This document shows, piece after piece, positions 52,847-62,400 of a stretch of 64,000 bases of DNA. The DNA is from Symbiodinium natans (taxonomy: Eukaryota; Sar; Dinophyceae; Suessiales; Symbiodiniaceae), in contig CAJNDS010002472.1 of NCBI GenBank assembly GCA_905221605.1, forward strand, positions 185,001 through 249,000. The letters run 5' to 3'. The first letter of the stretch is position 1. Each line of letters opens with the position of its first letter. The position numbers and the translations under genes were made by a program. The notes under the pieces are model-generated. The model did not search any database, had not been told where the DNA came from, and saw only the letters and a list, made by a program, of their open reading frames with translations.

Positions 52847-52965
52847 TCCCCCCAAAAACCCCCCAAAAAAACCCGGGAATCCCGGCCGTGCATGATGTAC
52901 GCCAGGCCCCGCATAGGCGCATCGCGCTCAGGCGAGTAGTAGAGGTCCTGAATCAGGAGAAGGGT

Positions 52966-53002
52966 GCATATATATATATACACACATACATATATATATA
53001 TG

Positions 53003-53034
<32 letters not shown>

Positions 53035-53088
53035 CATATATATATACATACATACATACATACATACATACATACATACATACATACA

Positions 53089-53121
<33 letters not shown>
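52966..53121. repeat. TA / TACA microsatellite
   Basis: Alternating TA dinucleotides with a central (CATA) block at about 53045-53088. The nearly self-complementary TA tracts on each side could form a cruciform. Confidence 0.97.
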
Positions 53122-53123
<2 letters not shown>

Positions 53124-54075
53124 CATAATATGTGAAGTCGACCAGCACTGGACTTGCACTAAGCCAATGCAATCACAGCCCGGTCACGCTGTTTTACGAC
53201 TTCGCGAGTTCAAGCACTTGTGCTGCTACGCCTGAGTGCGTCCGGTCGGACCGCACAGCAACCTAAGAGCTACTGTACGAAACTACCGTGCTCAAAAGCA
53301 CAAGCTCGGTACTTGAGCCAAAATATTGGCATTGATTCGAATTGCAAAACTCTACATGCAAAGGAAAACTACAAGCTGCACTAGCACTAAGCAAGCACTC
53401 CATGCATGCTTTGACCTGCTCACATTCGCCCCTCAGCCGAGGCTTCCGGCTCACCAAGAGCTCATAGTGCGTCAAGCACTTCAGCAACGCGGCAAATGGG
53501 GTAGGGCGAGGGTGTCGCGTGCGACTCTGGTAGAGCCCGCACATCATGAGCATAGGCATGCGGCTTGGGCGGCAGCCCGCACTACCAAACGGACGCACGA
53601 CGACAGCAGCCCTCAACGACCCTAAACCACCCCAAGTCGCGAGCGCTCACCTTTATGCAGGCAGGCGAGGCTCCAGAGTACTGGGCAGGTCTTTATGCTG
53701 CTAGTGCAAAGCTATGGTACAAATGGTACACTGTACACACTACCGGCCCTAAGCTACGGCTACGGCTACTCACCTATCCAGAACTACCCTACGGGCTACC
53801 GGACTCAGCGAGAGCCGCGCACATAGCTTGTGCCGCAGGCAGTGCAGCTCGCACGCGCTTCGGCGAGCGCACTGCCGCGACCAGGACACGGTCCGCAGCA
53901 GCCGCAACGGGCTGGGAAGAAAAGTGCGGGTAGGCAAAATGGGCAGGGAAAATCCCTGCCGCGGCTCTTCGCCCGCAAGCAAAACACAACCAAAAGAGGC
54001 TCGACAGCGTGCCGCGCTGTGATGCCTGAGAAATCGCGTGGAAGCCCCTTCCACGCCGCGCCGACTGGCCGCAGC
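53122..54075. other. Unique GC-rich segment, no gene assigned
   Basis: Lies downstream of the PLD-domain gene on its coding strand, so it may hold that gene's 3' flank. Short frames on both strands have no recognised domain. No telomeric unit is present. Confidence 0.45.
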
Positions 54076-57000
54076 CTACTCGATACCCTGTGGAGCAGTG
54101 TTGGGGGCACGAGTGACGTTGCCAGCAACGTTGGAGCTACTGGCTCGCTCCAACTGAGGGCGCTTCACGGCCGCCTCATCGAGGGAGAATGCCTCAGCCG
54201 ACACCCTCTGGAAATCCTCGATGTAGGACTGCACGACTGAGTGCGTCTTGGGGACCTCAAGCTTAAGCCCTGCCTCCGCATTGGCCTTGCTGCTTGTGGT
54301 AAAATTGAGGCTCCCAATCAGCACCACCGCGCCATCCGGCCGCAGTAGGCAAAGGGCTTTGGCATGGTGCAGCCCTTGTATCCCGGTGCCTACCTTAGCC
54401 CCGCGGCCGTCGCGAGCATAGGCGTCGCGCACGGATGTGCCGCAACCCACCTTCACCTCGGCGCCTGCAGCCGCCAAGCGTTTCAACGCTTGCCACTGAA
54501 GCTTGGTGCGGTGGCATTGTCCCACGTCGGCGACAATCCGAACGCTCGCGCCTTTGCCAAGCGACGCTTCGATTGCCTCGATGCAGGATGGGCAATCTAA
54601 GCTGTACGCCCGGATGTAGATCACATCCTCTGCTGCTCCAGACCCAAGCAGCGTTTGGGCGGCCTGAACGTATGGCCCGCCCGCAAGGAATTCCGCTTCT
54701 TTGACCGGAGAACTCCTAGCGGGGGCTGGGCCCTTGTTCCTCCGGCCTGGCGTGCGCGCCACAATGGCAGTGGCGGCACGTTGCACGGAGCCGGACTGTG
54801 CGTGGGCCGCGCTCGCTCCATCTGTTGGGGCCGCGGCCAGGTCACGACCCGCGAGCCCCTGAAAGCAGGAGAGCCCGCGGCTCTTGGCCGCCAGTTGGGA
54901 GAAACATCCTTCACTGTTTCCCAAACCCAACACAACCTTACCCTTAGCCAGGGTTTCGGAGGCGGTACTCCGAATGGAGTCTGAGAGCGCAGGACCCGCG
55001 CCTCGCTGGGCCGCGTGCAAAAACCCTAAGGAACGAGCGGTGTCCATTGCGGCATCGCAATGCCCGCAGCGTCCTTCTGCCAGGTAAGCACGACAGCCAC
55101 AGGCAGCTGTCTCCTCCTTGAGGTGCACCCAAACCTTATGGGTCACCCCTTTCTTGGAGCTCGCGACCTCAAACGTCGCTTCGGAGCCAAGGAGCTGAGA
55201 CAGCCGCGCCTCAGGGGCCGCGGTGTTGCCATGTCGCATATGCGCAATGCGATTGGCAACGGCACGACTCACGTACCACAGAACAGCACCGCATAAGATC
55301 ACTACTACCAGAGTGATGGCTGTTCCGGCGACCCACACGGTCCGCCTGGCCCCATGGCCGATTTCCTCGACAACGTCGGCCGAAATCGTCGCAACCGCGT
55401 GCATGGAGTCCTCGACAACATGCACAACCCCGCGGTGCAACTGCAAGGCAATCGGCGCCGACGCTGCAGCCGCCAGGCCCCACCAGCCGTTGATGTTCCC
55501 GTTGAGGGCGTGCATCAACCGATTGAGGAGCCCGCGACCCAGGAAAAAGGGGGTCCGCGGCGGAAGCGGAACACTTGGCGGCGGCCGGGCCGACCCGCAC
55601 GGGAAAGCTGGGACCCAGCTTGTGCTCGGGCGGGGTTGGAGCGCGGCAACAATGCCCGCGGCGAAAGCGCCCCAGGCGTACTTGCCCCTCCCCTTGGGCT
55701 TGCCCTTGGCATCGGACTTGCCTCTGCCTTTCGGCTTGCCCTGGCCCTTGCCACGGGCGTCTGCCCAAGCACTCCACGGGTCGCGGCCCTTCCCGTACGT
55801 CGCCTCTTCGCGACGTCTCTTGCCGCCCCTCTTCTTGTGTTTACTTCTAAGAAGAGGCTGGATGGTTTCTTGGTCCATCGCGCGATTGGCCAGAAGGATC
55901 TCGTACTCCAGCTCATCCTGGCTGCTCTCGGAGCCCGAGTCCCTCTCTTCGCCGCGCCGCGGATCCGGGATCCCGCGGGAAACGACCTCTGCCAAGCGGA
56001 GAGGCGTGCTGCACCGAAAGCACAGCTGCCTGAATGAAAGGTTCCATTCATAGCAGTTAGGACACTGCCACCCTGCTATGCGGAGCGCCTCGCTGATGTG
56101 ATCATCGCGCTCCGCCTTCTCCGCCTGGCGCCGCTCCCGCTTCTTGGCGCGCTCGGCCGCCTGCGCCTCCTCGGCCGCCTGGAGGGCTTCAGCGAGTTCC
56201 TCATCGCTGAGGAGCCTCGCGGCATCTGCCCGCGCTTGCTGTTCTTCAAGCTCTTCGGCAGAAAACCTCCGCCGCCATTGCTCCGGCGCGGTTTGGGGAT
56301 CTACCTCCCACCACCCGATGTCGATCCCATTGATCCATCGGCCGTCGCACGGGGCGCCCGCGTTCGGGCCGCCCGCGTGCGTGGTGAGGCACTGGTCCTC
56401 GGTGACCGGGTTAATGGCTTCGCAGAAGAAGCACCGCCAGCTGCCGTAGGGGTAAAAGCGGCCTTCGACGTAGGCTCGGTTGGCTGGGAGGGCGACTTCG
56501 TCCGCCTCATCCGCGGTGCCCTCCTCCATCTCAACCGAGACCTCCTCGTCTTTGACAACCTCCGTTTCCTCCTCCTGTTCCTCCTTGACCAGGGGCTCTT
56601 CCTCCTCCCGGCCAACTTTGAGGTGGGACTCAGTGCGAACCTCGGCGCGCATCAAAATGACGTCAAGGCTATCCGCGGCTGGGTCGCCCGCGAAGAAGGA
56701 GTCGATCTCCTTGGCATGGAGATCGTCTCGGAGCATGGGCACCTCCCCATACTCACCGTCCTTTCCTCGGCGGAACAACCGTCCCCGCCAGTCTTGACGA
56801 AAAGGGTCAAGAGGTGCGGAGGGGCTGATCCCCAGGTTGGGCGGAAGAGAGGCGCCGTGGCAGGCCGCCTGATGCAAGTGGTACTGCACCAGCGACTCAA
56901 AGGCCAGCCCGCATCCAGGAGCCGAGCATCCATAGTGGCCGTCAGCATTGGGGCGAGGCTCTTCTGGGGCCGGGGCGGACTGGGCGGTCCCGCCTCCTGC

Positions 57001-57594
57001 AGGCCTGGCGGAACTGCTCGACCCCGCAACCCCGGGGGCGTCCTGACCATCGTCAGACACCTCTTCCCCGTCGGCGCCTTCCCCGGCCGCCCGACTCTCT
57101 CCCTCTCGGCGCAGTGTTTTGAGGGACTCCTCACGCTTGGTGATCTTCTCCAGCTTCACCATCGCAGTTCCCGCAACCTCCAGTATTTTCGACTGGAGCT
57201 TCTGCGCTCTCAGAAGAGCTTCGGACCGCGCGAGGTACTCCTTCGCGCTGGTGACCACCGACTGGCCGAGCACGAGGACCCCTTCCTCTGTGCTCTCGGC
57301 CTGGGCTCCACTAGCGGGCTCCTCGTCCTCCTTCACCTTGACCGCGGCCGGAGGCGCCCGCGTGTCGGGAAGATCCGAGCTGGAACTATCTTCCTCGACA
57401 CCTGCAGCCTCCTGGGCTGCCTCTTCCTCGAGCGAGTCTTCGGCCTCGAGGACATTGGGGGCAGGGATGTTGCGCCTAGGGTACACCTTGGGCTTCGCTG
57501 GAACGATCGAAGTCCTAGGAGTCCCTGAGGGACGCCCTTTGGCCTTAGGCGCGGCCTTCGGAGGGGTGACAGGTTGGGCGGCCCCCGCGGCCAT
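54076..57594 (-). CDS. Large multi-zinc-finger protein with single-HKD phospholipase D-like domain
   Basis: 1172 residues from ATG at 57594 to TAG at 54076. In order: a Pro/Lys and acidic N-terminus; a coiled-coil-like segment (110-170); a C2H2 finger (Cys223, Cys228, His241, His246); an acidic stretch (328-366); a Cys-rich segment with C388/C391; a Glu/Ala helical segment (445-500); a RanBP2-type zinc finger (Cys511, Cys514, Asn518, Cys525, Cys528); a Gly-Lys-Gly-rich basic region (600-640); a membrane segment (about 752-775); a SWIM-type module (Cys832, Cys834, Cys843, His845); and a C-terminal PLD-like domain (about 985-1130) with His1077, Lys1079, Asp1087 and GSLN. Single-HKD PLD proteins often act as dimeric nucleases or phosphodiesterases; the substrate is unknown. 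The HKD has seven residues between Lys and Asp rather than the usual four. It lies 183 bp downstream of the Tpt1-like gene on the same strand. It could be retroelement cargo or a host gene. Confidence 0.8.
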   Translation of the reverse strand: MAAGAAQPVTPPKAAPKAKGRPSGTPRTSIVPAKPKVYPRRNIPAPNVLEAEDSLEEEAAQEAAGVEEDSSSSDLPDTRAPPAAVKVKEDEEPASGAQAESTEEGVLVLGQSVVTSAKEYLARSEALLRAQKLQSKILEVAGTAMVKLEKITKREESLKTLRREGESRAAGEGADGEEVSDDGQDAPGVAGSSSSARPAGGGTAQSAPAPEEPRPNADGHYGCSAPGCGLAFESLVQYHLHQAACHGASLPPNLGISPSAPLDPFRQDWRGRLFRRGKDGEYGEVPMLRDDLHAKEIDSFFAGDPAADSLDVILMRAEVRTESHLKVGREEEEPLVKEEQEEETEVVKDEEVSVEMEEGTADEADEVALPANRAYVEGRFYPYGSWRCFFCEAINPVTEDQCLTTHAGGPNAGAPCDGRWINGIDIGWWEVDPQTAPEQWRRRFSAEELEEQQARADAARLLSDEELAEALQAAEEAQAAERAKKRERRQAEKAERDDHISEALRIAGWQCPNCYEWNLSFRQLCFRCSTPLRLAEVVSRGIPDPRRGEERDSGSESSQDELEYEILLANRAMDQETIQPLLRSKHKKRGGKRRREEATYGKGRDPWSAWADARGKGQGKPKGRGKSDAKGKPKGRGKYAWGAFAAGIVAALQPRPSTSWVPAFPCGSARPPPSVPLPPRTPFFLGRGLLNRLMHALNGNINGWWGLAAAASAPIALQLHRGVVHVVEDSMHAVATISADVVEEIGHGARRTVWVAGTAITLVVVILCGAVLWYVSRAVANRIAHMRHGNTAAPEARLSQLLGSEATFEVASSKKGVTHKVWVHLKEETAACGCRAYLAEGRCGHCDAAMDTARSLGFLHAAQRGAGPALSDSIRSTASETLAKGKVVLGLGNSEGCFSQLAAKSRGLSCFQGLAGRDLAAAPTDGASAAHAQSGSVQRAATAIVARTPGRRNKGPAPARSSPVKEAEFLAGGPYVQAAQTLLGSGAAEDVIYIRAYSLDCPSCIEAIEASLGKGASVRIVADVGQCHRTKLQWQALKRLAAAGAEVKVGCGTSVRDAYARDGRGAKVGTGIQGLHHAKALCLLRPDGAVVLIGSLNFTTSSKANAEAGLKLEVPKTHSVVQSYIEDFQRVSAEAFSLDEAAVKRPQLERASSSNVAGNVTRAPNTAPQGIE

Positions 57595-57777
57595 GACACG
57601 GTTGCAGGGGCCAGCACAACCGTCGAGGAGCTCGCCGCGCCACTGCTGGCCGCAGCAGCTTGGGACGCTTGGACCGTGCCCAGTTTCGGTCCTCGCCCCA
57701 ATGGCGGGTATGGGCCCGCACTCGCGTCGCCTAAACTCTTTAGGTCGACACGCTGGACCAACCGATCCACTTCCAAC

Positions 57778-58482
57778 TCAGCTATCAAGACTGAGGACAG
57801 GCGAGCCCTTGGGGAGTGCCCAGATGCGGGAAATGCCGGTGGCTCTAATCTGGCCAGTGAGGGCCACCCCATCCGCTCCAGCATAGATGGGCACTCCGGC
57901 GTCCCGCAGGACCGCCAGTCGGACCTCGACTATGCAAGTCGATCCGCGGCGGAACCCGCGCCTTCCGTCCTCCCACTGCGTGGGGCAGTGTCCTAGGACG
58001 TAGTGCACCCCGAGGCGGCCTCCCGGCCCGCCGCCGGGGATCAAGCCGTTCTGAATCAGGCTTGGCACGACATGCAGGTCCGTGCCGTGCCACATGGCCG
58101 GGCCATACTGATGTATGAGGTCGTCGATGGCCGTCTCACTTAGGCCCTCCATCATGAACCCCATCGGATGGCCGCAATCGGCAGAGTGGCCTTGGAAGGC
58201 ACGAAGGAAACCAGCGTGCGAGGTGTCCAACCTCGGTTTCCGCTGGTTGGCGTCGTGCGCGACCGCCTGGTTGTACTGGTTGATGGTGATGCCGAGTTGT
58301 TCGATCAACTCATCAACCGGGTAGAGGCCGCCCGGACCGAACCGGCCTCTGCAGCCACCTTCGCCGTGCCGCATGCATCGGACTAGCAGGCGCTGCACGT
58401 CGTCGATCGAGGGCGTTCCCTTTCGGCCCTTAGGGCCTGGGCTCTTGCTCTTGCCCCTGCCCTTCGATCCTCCTCCACCCAT
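57778..58482 (-). CDS. Tpt1/KptA-like RNA 2'-phosphotransferase
   Basis: Tpt1/KptA enzymes use NAD+ to remove the internal 2'-phosphate left at splice junctions by fungal- and plant-type tRNA ligases. I chose ATG at 58482 (234 aa, MGGGGSKGRGKSKS...), since the open frame upstream to 58992 is Arg/Pro/Cys-rich and repeat-derived. After a basic, Gly-rich leader come segments in the family order: RLLVRCMRHGEG (the Arg-His of the N-terminal lobe), GGLYPVDELIEQLGI, LRAFQGHS (catalytic Arg/His segment; usual form RAxQGHS), MWHGTD (the HGT NAD-binding motif), SLIQNGLIPGG, GRLGVHYVLG (usual form RxHVHL) and a C-terminal VEVRL...VPIY segment. All key residues appear present, although KptA normally has a slightly different spacing around the first Arg. 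It follows the reverse transcriptase frame by 338 bp and precedes the PLD gene. Confidence 0.88.
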   Translation of the reverse strand: MGGGGSKGRGKSKSPGPKGRKGTPSIDDVQRLLVRCMRHGEGGCRGRFGPGGLYPVDELIEQLGITINQYNQAVAHDANQRKPRLDTSHAGFLRAFQGHSADCGHPMGFMMEGLSETAIDDLIHQYGPAMWHGTDLHVVPSLIQNGLIPGGGPGGRLGVHYVLGHCPTQWEDGRRGFRRGSTCIVEVRLAVLRDAGVPIYAGADGVALTGQIRATGISRIWALPKGSPVLSLDS

Positions 58483-58539
58483 CGCGGCACTGAGGCCCGC
58501 GGCTTTGCTGGACCTCCGATGGGCGAGGGAAACCTGACG

Positions 58540-58735
58540 CGCCCTTGAGCGGCCAGGACACGGCCCGCTGCAAGGGGCCGGTGTGCAGTAGTGGTAGGCA
58601 GCCGCTCCCGCGCGGCCAGGGCACGGCCCGCAGCGGGGCCTTGTGGTTGACCACGAAGGTCCGGGCGACCGATCGGTCGCTCCCGCGCGGTCTGGTCGCG
58701 ACCCGCAGCGGGGCGCAGTGCACAGGCACGAACGC
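58540..58735 (-). repeat. GC-rich imperfect repeat between RT and Tpt1
   Basis: Units of about 70-80 bp built on GCTCCCGCGCGGCCAGGGCA and CCCGCAGCGGGGC recur near 58545, 58607 and 58680. It gives the frame upstream of Tpt1 its Arg/Pro/Cys-rich appearance, so that part is probably untranslated. Confidence 0.75.
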
Positions 58736-58819
58736 GGGGAGGGACTACCTACCCTAGGCTCTACAACACACTTGAACCGCTGCGGCGGGGGTTGGGGAGT
58801 TTCCTTAAGGTCTGGGCTT

Positions 58820-59937
58820 TTAGGCTTCACGGCTTCTGCTTCGACCTTGGACCGAACCTCTAGGCCTGCTTGCAAGACACTGGCTACGGGACAAACGAAC
58901 GAAGCTGCACGCGACGAACGACGAAAAATCCTTCCGCCCGCAGACCGGCGACCTGGGAAACGGCCCGCCCCAAAAACACCCGCCCTGAACACAGAAACAC
59001 CCGAACAACCCCAACATCCTGAGCATCAGAACGCGCGTGGGGTGATTCTGGTCTGAGCGCGCCGCGTCATGGTTCGCGCGCTTGGTGTTGTGCGCACCGC
59101 GAACGCCTAAGGCTTCAAGAGCAGACGACGCGCTCTGCGGAGCCGCGACTGCCCCCTTGGCGCACGCTTCGCGCACCGCCCCCTCGGCTTGGGCATCAGT
59201 GAAAAACTGCCCATCAATGACCCTACCCGTCCTAACAGTAAGATCATCCACGTAGGCTATCCACTCCTTAGTATACTTAAGGCGCCTACCTCTGCCGGGG
59301 GCATAGGCCCTATCAACCACAAAGTTGAAATCATCTGGGCCGTTAATCGGGCCAAAGGTGAGGCCGACAGGGAGATATTTCCCTGATCTCGCCACAATGG
59401 CCAACACCTCGCGAGCACGCTTGGTGTTCCTAATCTGATTAAACCCACTAACCGCATCCACGAAGGTATACCAAACCGAACCTACCGCGGCGGCGAGCAC
59501 ATCGCTGCCCCGCCGACAATAGTACGTGGAGCGCTTAATTCGGGCATTCACACGGCGGTAGTCAACCACCAAGCGTCGCTTCCTATGCCGCTTGTAGCTG
59601 GGCATTTCCTTGGTCGGAAACGGCGCAGATCCCCAAGCCGAGCTGCCGCGGATCAACTGACCCCGCTTGCATTCTTCTTCAAGCTTGTCGTCGACCCATT
59701 GCGCGGACTCGCCCCTCAGACTGTGAGGCTGGGACGAGACTGGCGGCCCGGCGGGGATGCAGTCATGGGCGAACTTCCTGACCGTGGTCCTGGTGGTGTC
59801 CTCCACCCAGAACCCAGCGGCCTTTCGCCGTATGACCTCCCTGACGGCTGCGATGTCAGCATCGGTCAGCCCTGGTCTGGTTGGTCCAGGCTCGATCTTC
59901 AAACCCGGCCCGCAAGAGCATAGACCTCAAGGTCAGC
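58820..59937 (-). pseudogene. Ty3/gypsy-like reverse transcriptase, truncated
   Basis: The frame (open from about 59937; the first possible start codon, TTG at 59902, is not a eukaryotic start) encodes the fingers and palm of an LTR-retrotransposon reverse transcriptase. Numbered from 59902: WVDDKLEEECKRGQLIRGSS (69-88, the segment before SPWASP in gypsy elements), WGSAPFPTKE (90-99), RRLVVDYRRVN (109-119), TFVDAVSGFNQI (146-157; Asp149 catalytic), LPVGLTFGPINGPDDFNFV (177-195) and AYVDDLTV (216-223; catalytic Asp pair). After residue 265 the sequence is unrelated (rich in Leu, Gly, Phe, Arg), so the thumb, connection and RNase H are absent. It lies in the -1 frame relative to the integrase frame that ends at 59899. 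It is therefore a pol fragment rather than a complete enzyme. Confidence 0.88.
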
Positions 59938-62400
59938 CCGGACGGAATCCCAGTCCTTGGCGTCCGCCTTGGTCCGCCAAAACGCTTCCTTCTCCGCGGC
60001 ATACTTATCCACCTCCTTATCCAGCTCGGCACGCTCTGCTGGCGTGAGGTCCTCGCCCGAGCGCACGTCCGGGAGGGGAACGACTGGAGAGGGCTGTGGC
60101 GCAGCCGCGGCGCTATCTGCACCCGCAGTGGCTGGAAAGCTTTCAACTGCAGCGGTGCACAGCTCTTCTGCGCCCCTCAGACCAAGGTCCTGGAGCGAGG
60201 CGCAGAAAGCCGCCCCTATGAGGTTGTAGTCAGCTTGCGCGCGCTCAACGTGCTTGTGCTGCACCGCGCCTAACGCATCCGGCCTACTACACCTCAAACC
60301 TACCGATTCTAAGCTGAAATCGGCGAGCCACAGGGCCCCGCTCTCAACGAGGTTGCCGCGGCCACTGGCCCGCGCGAACTGGCACATGTCAGCCCGCACG
60401 AAAGCCCAAGGCCAGCGTGGCTCTGCGAGCGTCCCAAACAAGGCGCCCCACTCCTCTAGCCGCCAGGGTTCCCACTCGCCTTTTTGCGCCTGCAAACGCA
60501 GCGCGACGTGGGCGCCCGCGCGCGTGCGTTCCTGCGCACACCGGACGACTAGTTGGAGGAAAGCTCGGGGCACATTCTTGCCCTCGAGCCCAACCACGAG
60601 CACCTTCGGCTCTGTGCGCAGAACAGCGCCGCTAATGGCCTCTAAGTGCTCTTCTGCGGCCAGGTTCCAGGTGATCCCGTAGGCCTGCTTGCCTTGCACA
60701 AAAGCGGGAACAACCCTGCACCCGTGCCTCCTAGCCGCGTCGGAAACGACCGCGTCACCCCAAGCAACCTCTAAGACATCGGCAACCCCTCCAAGGAAAT
60801 ACTGCCGGAACCAACTCTCGACAGCACCCGACTCTGGGGAAGCCCTAGGCTGCAACACGCGGGGTTCCGCGACCAAGAGGTCCGCGAGGGCCTCTTGGAT
60901 CGAGAGCACACTCGAGCCGGCGCGAGACGCTCGCTCGACCGTCCTGTCCTGCAACGAATACGCTCCCTTGTCCAACTTTCTGGCCGAGGCTGCAGCAAGC
61001 ACGCCGTCGCGGTTTAGGTCGATCTTGGAAATGATTTCCTTAACGGAAACCGCTTCGTGGGCCGGACGGGTCCCTTCTGAAAGCGTGAGCGCTCCGTCCT
61101 CGGCGATATATGCAAGCCGCCATTTGACGCGAACCCCGCTGGCGTCGGGGAGGTAGCGGTGCACGCCTACCTGCGCACGGGCAGCATCTACCTGCGTGAC
61201 CCGTCCTAACCTGCACACCTTAGGGCCTCCACCTACGCCCCGATAGGCAATGCGGTCGCCAAGGCGGAGGACGAAGTCCCTCCCGCGCCTGGTCAGCGTG
61301 AACTCCACCTGCTTGGCGTCGCCTTGAACCTGTTGCCCTAAGCTGGGGCGAGACGAGCCGTCCCCGCCGGTTTCATCGTCTTCAAAGACGACCGGCTCGC
61401 GGGATTCCGCGCCATCTGCATCCGCAGGAACAAGAATGCAGTCTTCTGCGTGCGCCTCCATCGGGCCGCGCCGGGCGGAAGAAGTACCCCCCGACTCCAT
61501 CGACACAGGCTCCAAGGTGAGCCTGTGGCCCTTGACTTCCAACACGCGCCAGGGGCCGGTCAGACCCGGTTTCCAAGGCACACGCCCCGCCCCCTCTGAA
61601 CGGGCCCTCGGAGCGTTCCAGACCACTCGGTCGCCTGGCTTAAGGTCCACAGTGCGCCTATGGCGATTTGCCAGTTTCGCCCGCGCTTCTGAAGACCGCG
61701 TCCAGTGCTCTCGGACCGCAGCAGCTAGTTCCGAGAACTGCTTAAACTGGCTCCGAGCCCAATCCGAGATGGGTTCAAACTGCAAGGCGTCTCGCAGGAC
61801 GTCCTTTTCAAGTGGTAGAGCGAGCGACCAGCTCCGCTCTAGGAGGACAGCATGACTGAGGCAATCGAAGTACGTAAGCGAGTACCTATGCCCCTCCCTG
61901 TCCTCTCGATTCGGACCTTCACAGTCCACGCTGACTTCCTGCCAGCATGTCTCGGCGCCACATTTGACCGCACGAGCCTCGACCTTAGTCGGTCGAGAGC
62001 GGCCCTTAATGCAAGCGAGACATTTGGCGACCCAGGTCCGCACATCTTTCTCTAAGTCGGGCCACCAGACTGCCCTCTCTAGCAGCTTGATGGTAACCTC
62101 AGCGGACCTATGGGCCCCAAGAACTCCGCAGTGGACTGAATTGTAGCAAGCGCGGCGCCAGGTCACTCCATTCGCGCCCGCAGCCCCGTTGGGAACCACT
62201 GGGACAACGACGGTTTGACCCGTCCTGAGGGTCACCTCGCGCTCGAGCAACCCGTCTCCGGAGATCACCATCGGCGGCTCTGGCTTGCGAATCGAGCCCG
62301 CCAATGAGGGATCGCGCCGCTGGCCCTCGTACCACGCCGTACGAAGGGATCCCGTGACCCGGAACTCCGAAATGTTCGCCGCGTCCCTTGCACCGCAAGC
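59899..62400 (-). pseudogene. Integrase-containing pol frame with shortened core
   Basis: Frame open from about 62400 to TGA at 59899; the TTG at 62304 is not a likely start, so this is an internal polyprotein segment. Numbered from 62304: integrase zinc module His58, His65, Cys95, Cys98 (H-x6-H-x29-C-x2-C), then the start of the catalytic core, VSVDCEGPN (Asp127) and LTYFDCLSHAVLLE. The sequence then goes quickly to RHRRTVDLKPGDRVVW (214-229), the post-core C-terminal segment. The SDNG and Glu parts of the DDE core are missing, a loss of roughly 100 residues. Residues 330-800 contain a BAH/SH3-like stretch (DRIAYRG...KVCRLGRVTQV) and a Rossmann-like segment (VADVLEVAWGDAVVSDAARR onward), which I cannot assign with confidence. 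Integration activity is unlikely as it stands. Confidence 0.82.

Noticed and set aside
52810-53235. Tyr/Ile-rich frames on both strands
   Set aside because: Encoded by the TA/TACA microsatellite.
56098-57528. 476-residue plus-strand frame
   Set aside because: It is antisense to the PLD-domain gene in GC-rich DNA and has no recognisable domain.
58483-58992. Upstream extension of the Tpt1 frame to 58992
   Set aside because: The extension is Arg/Pro/Cys-rich, crosses imperfect GC repeats and overlaps the end of the RT frame; ATG at 58482 starts a typical leader.
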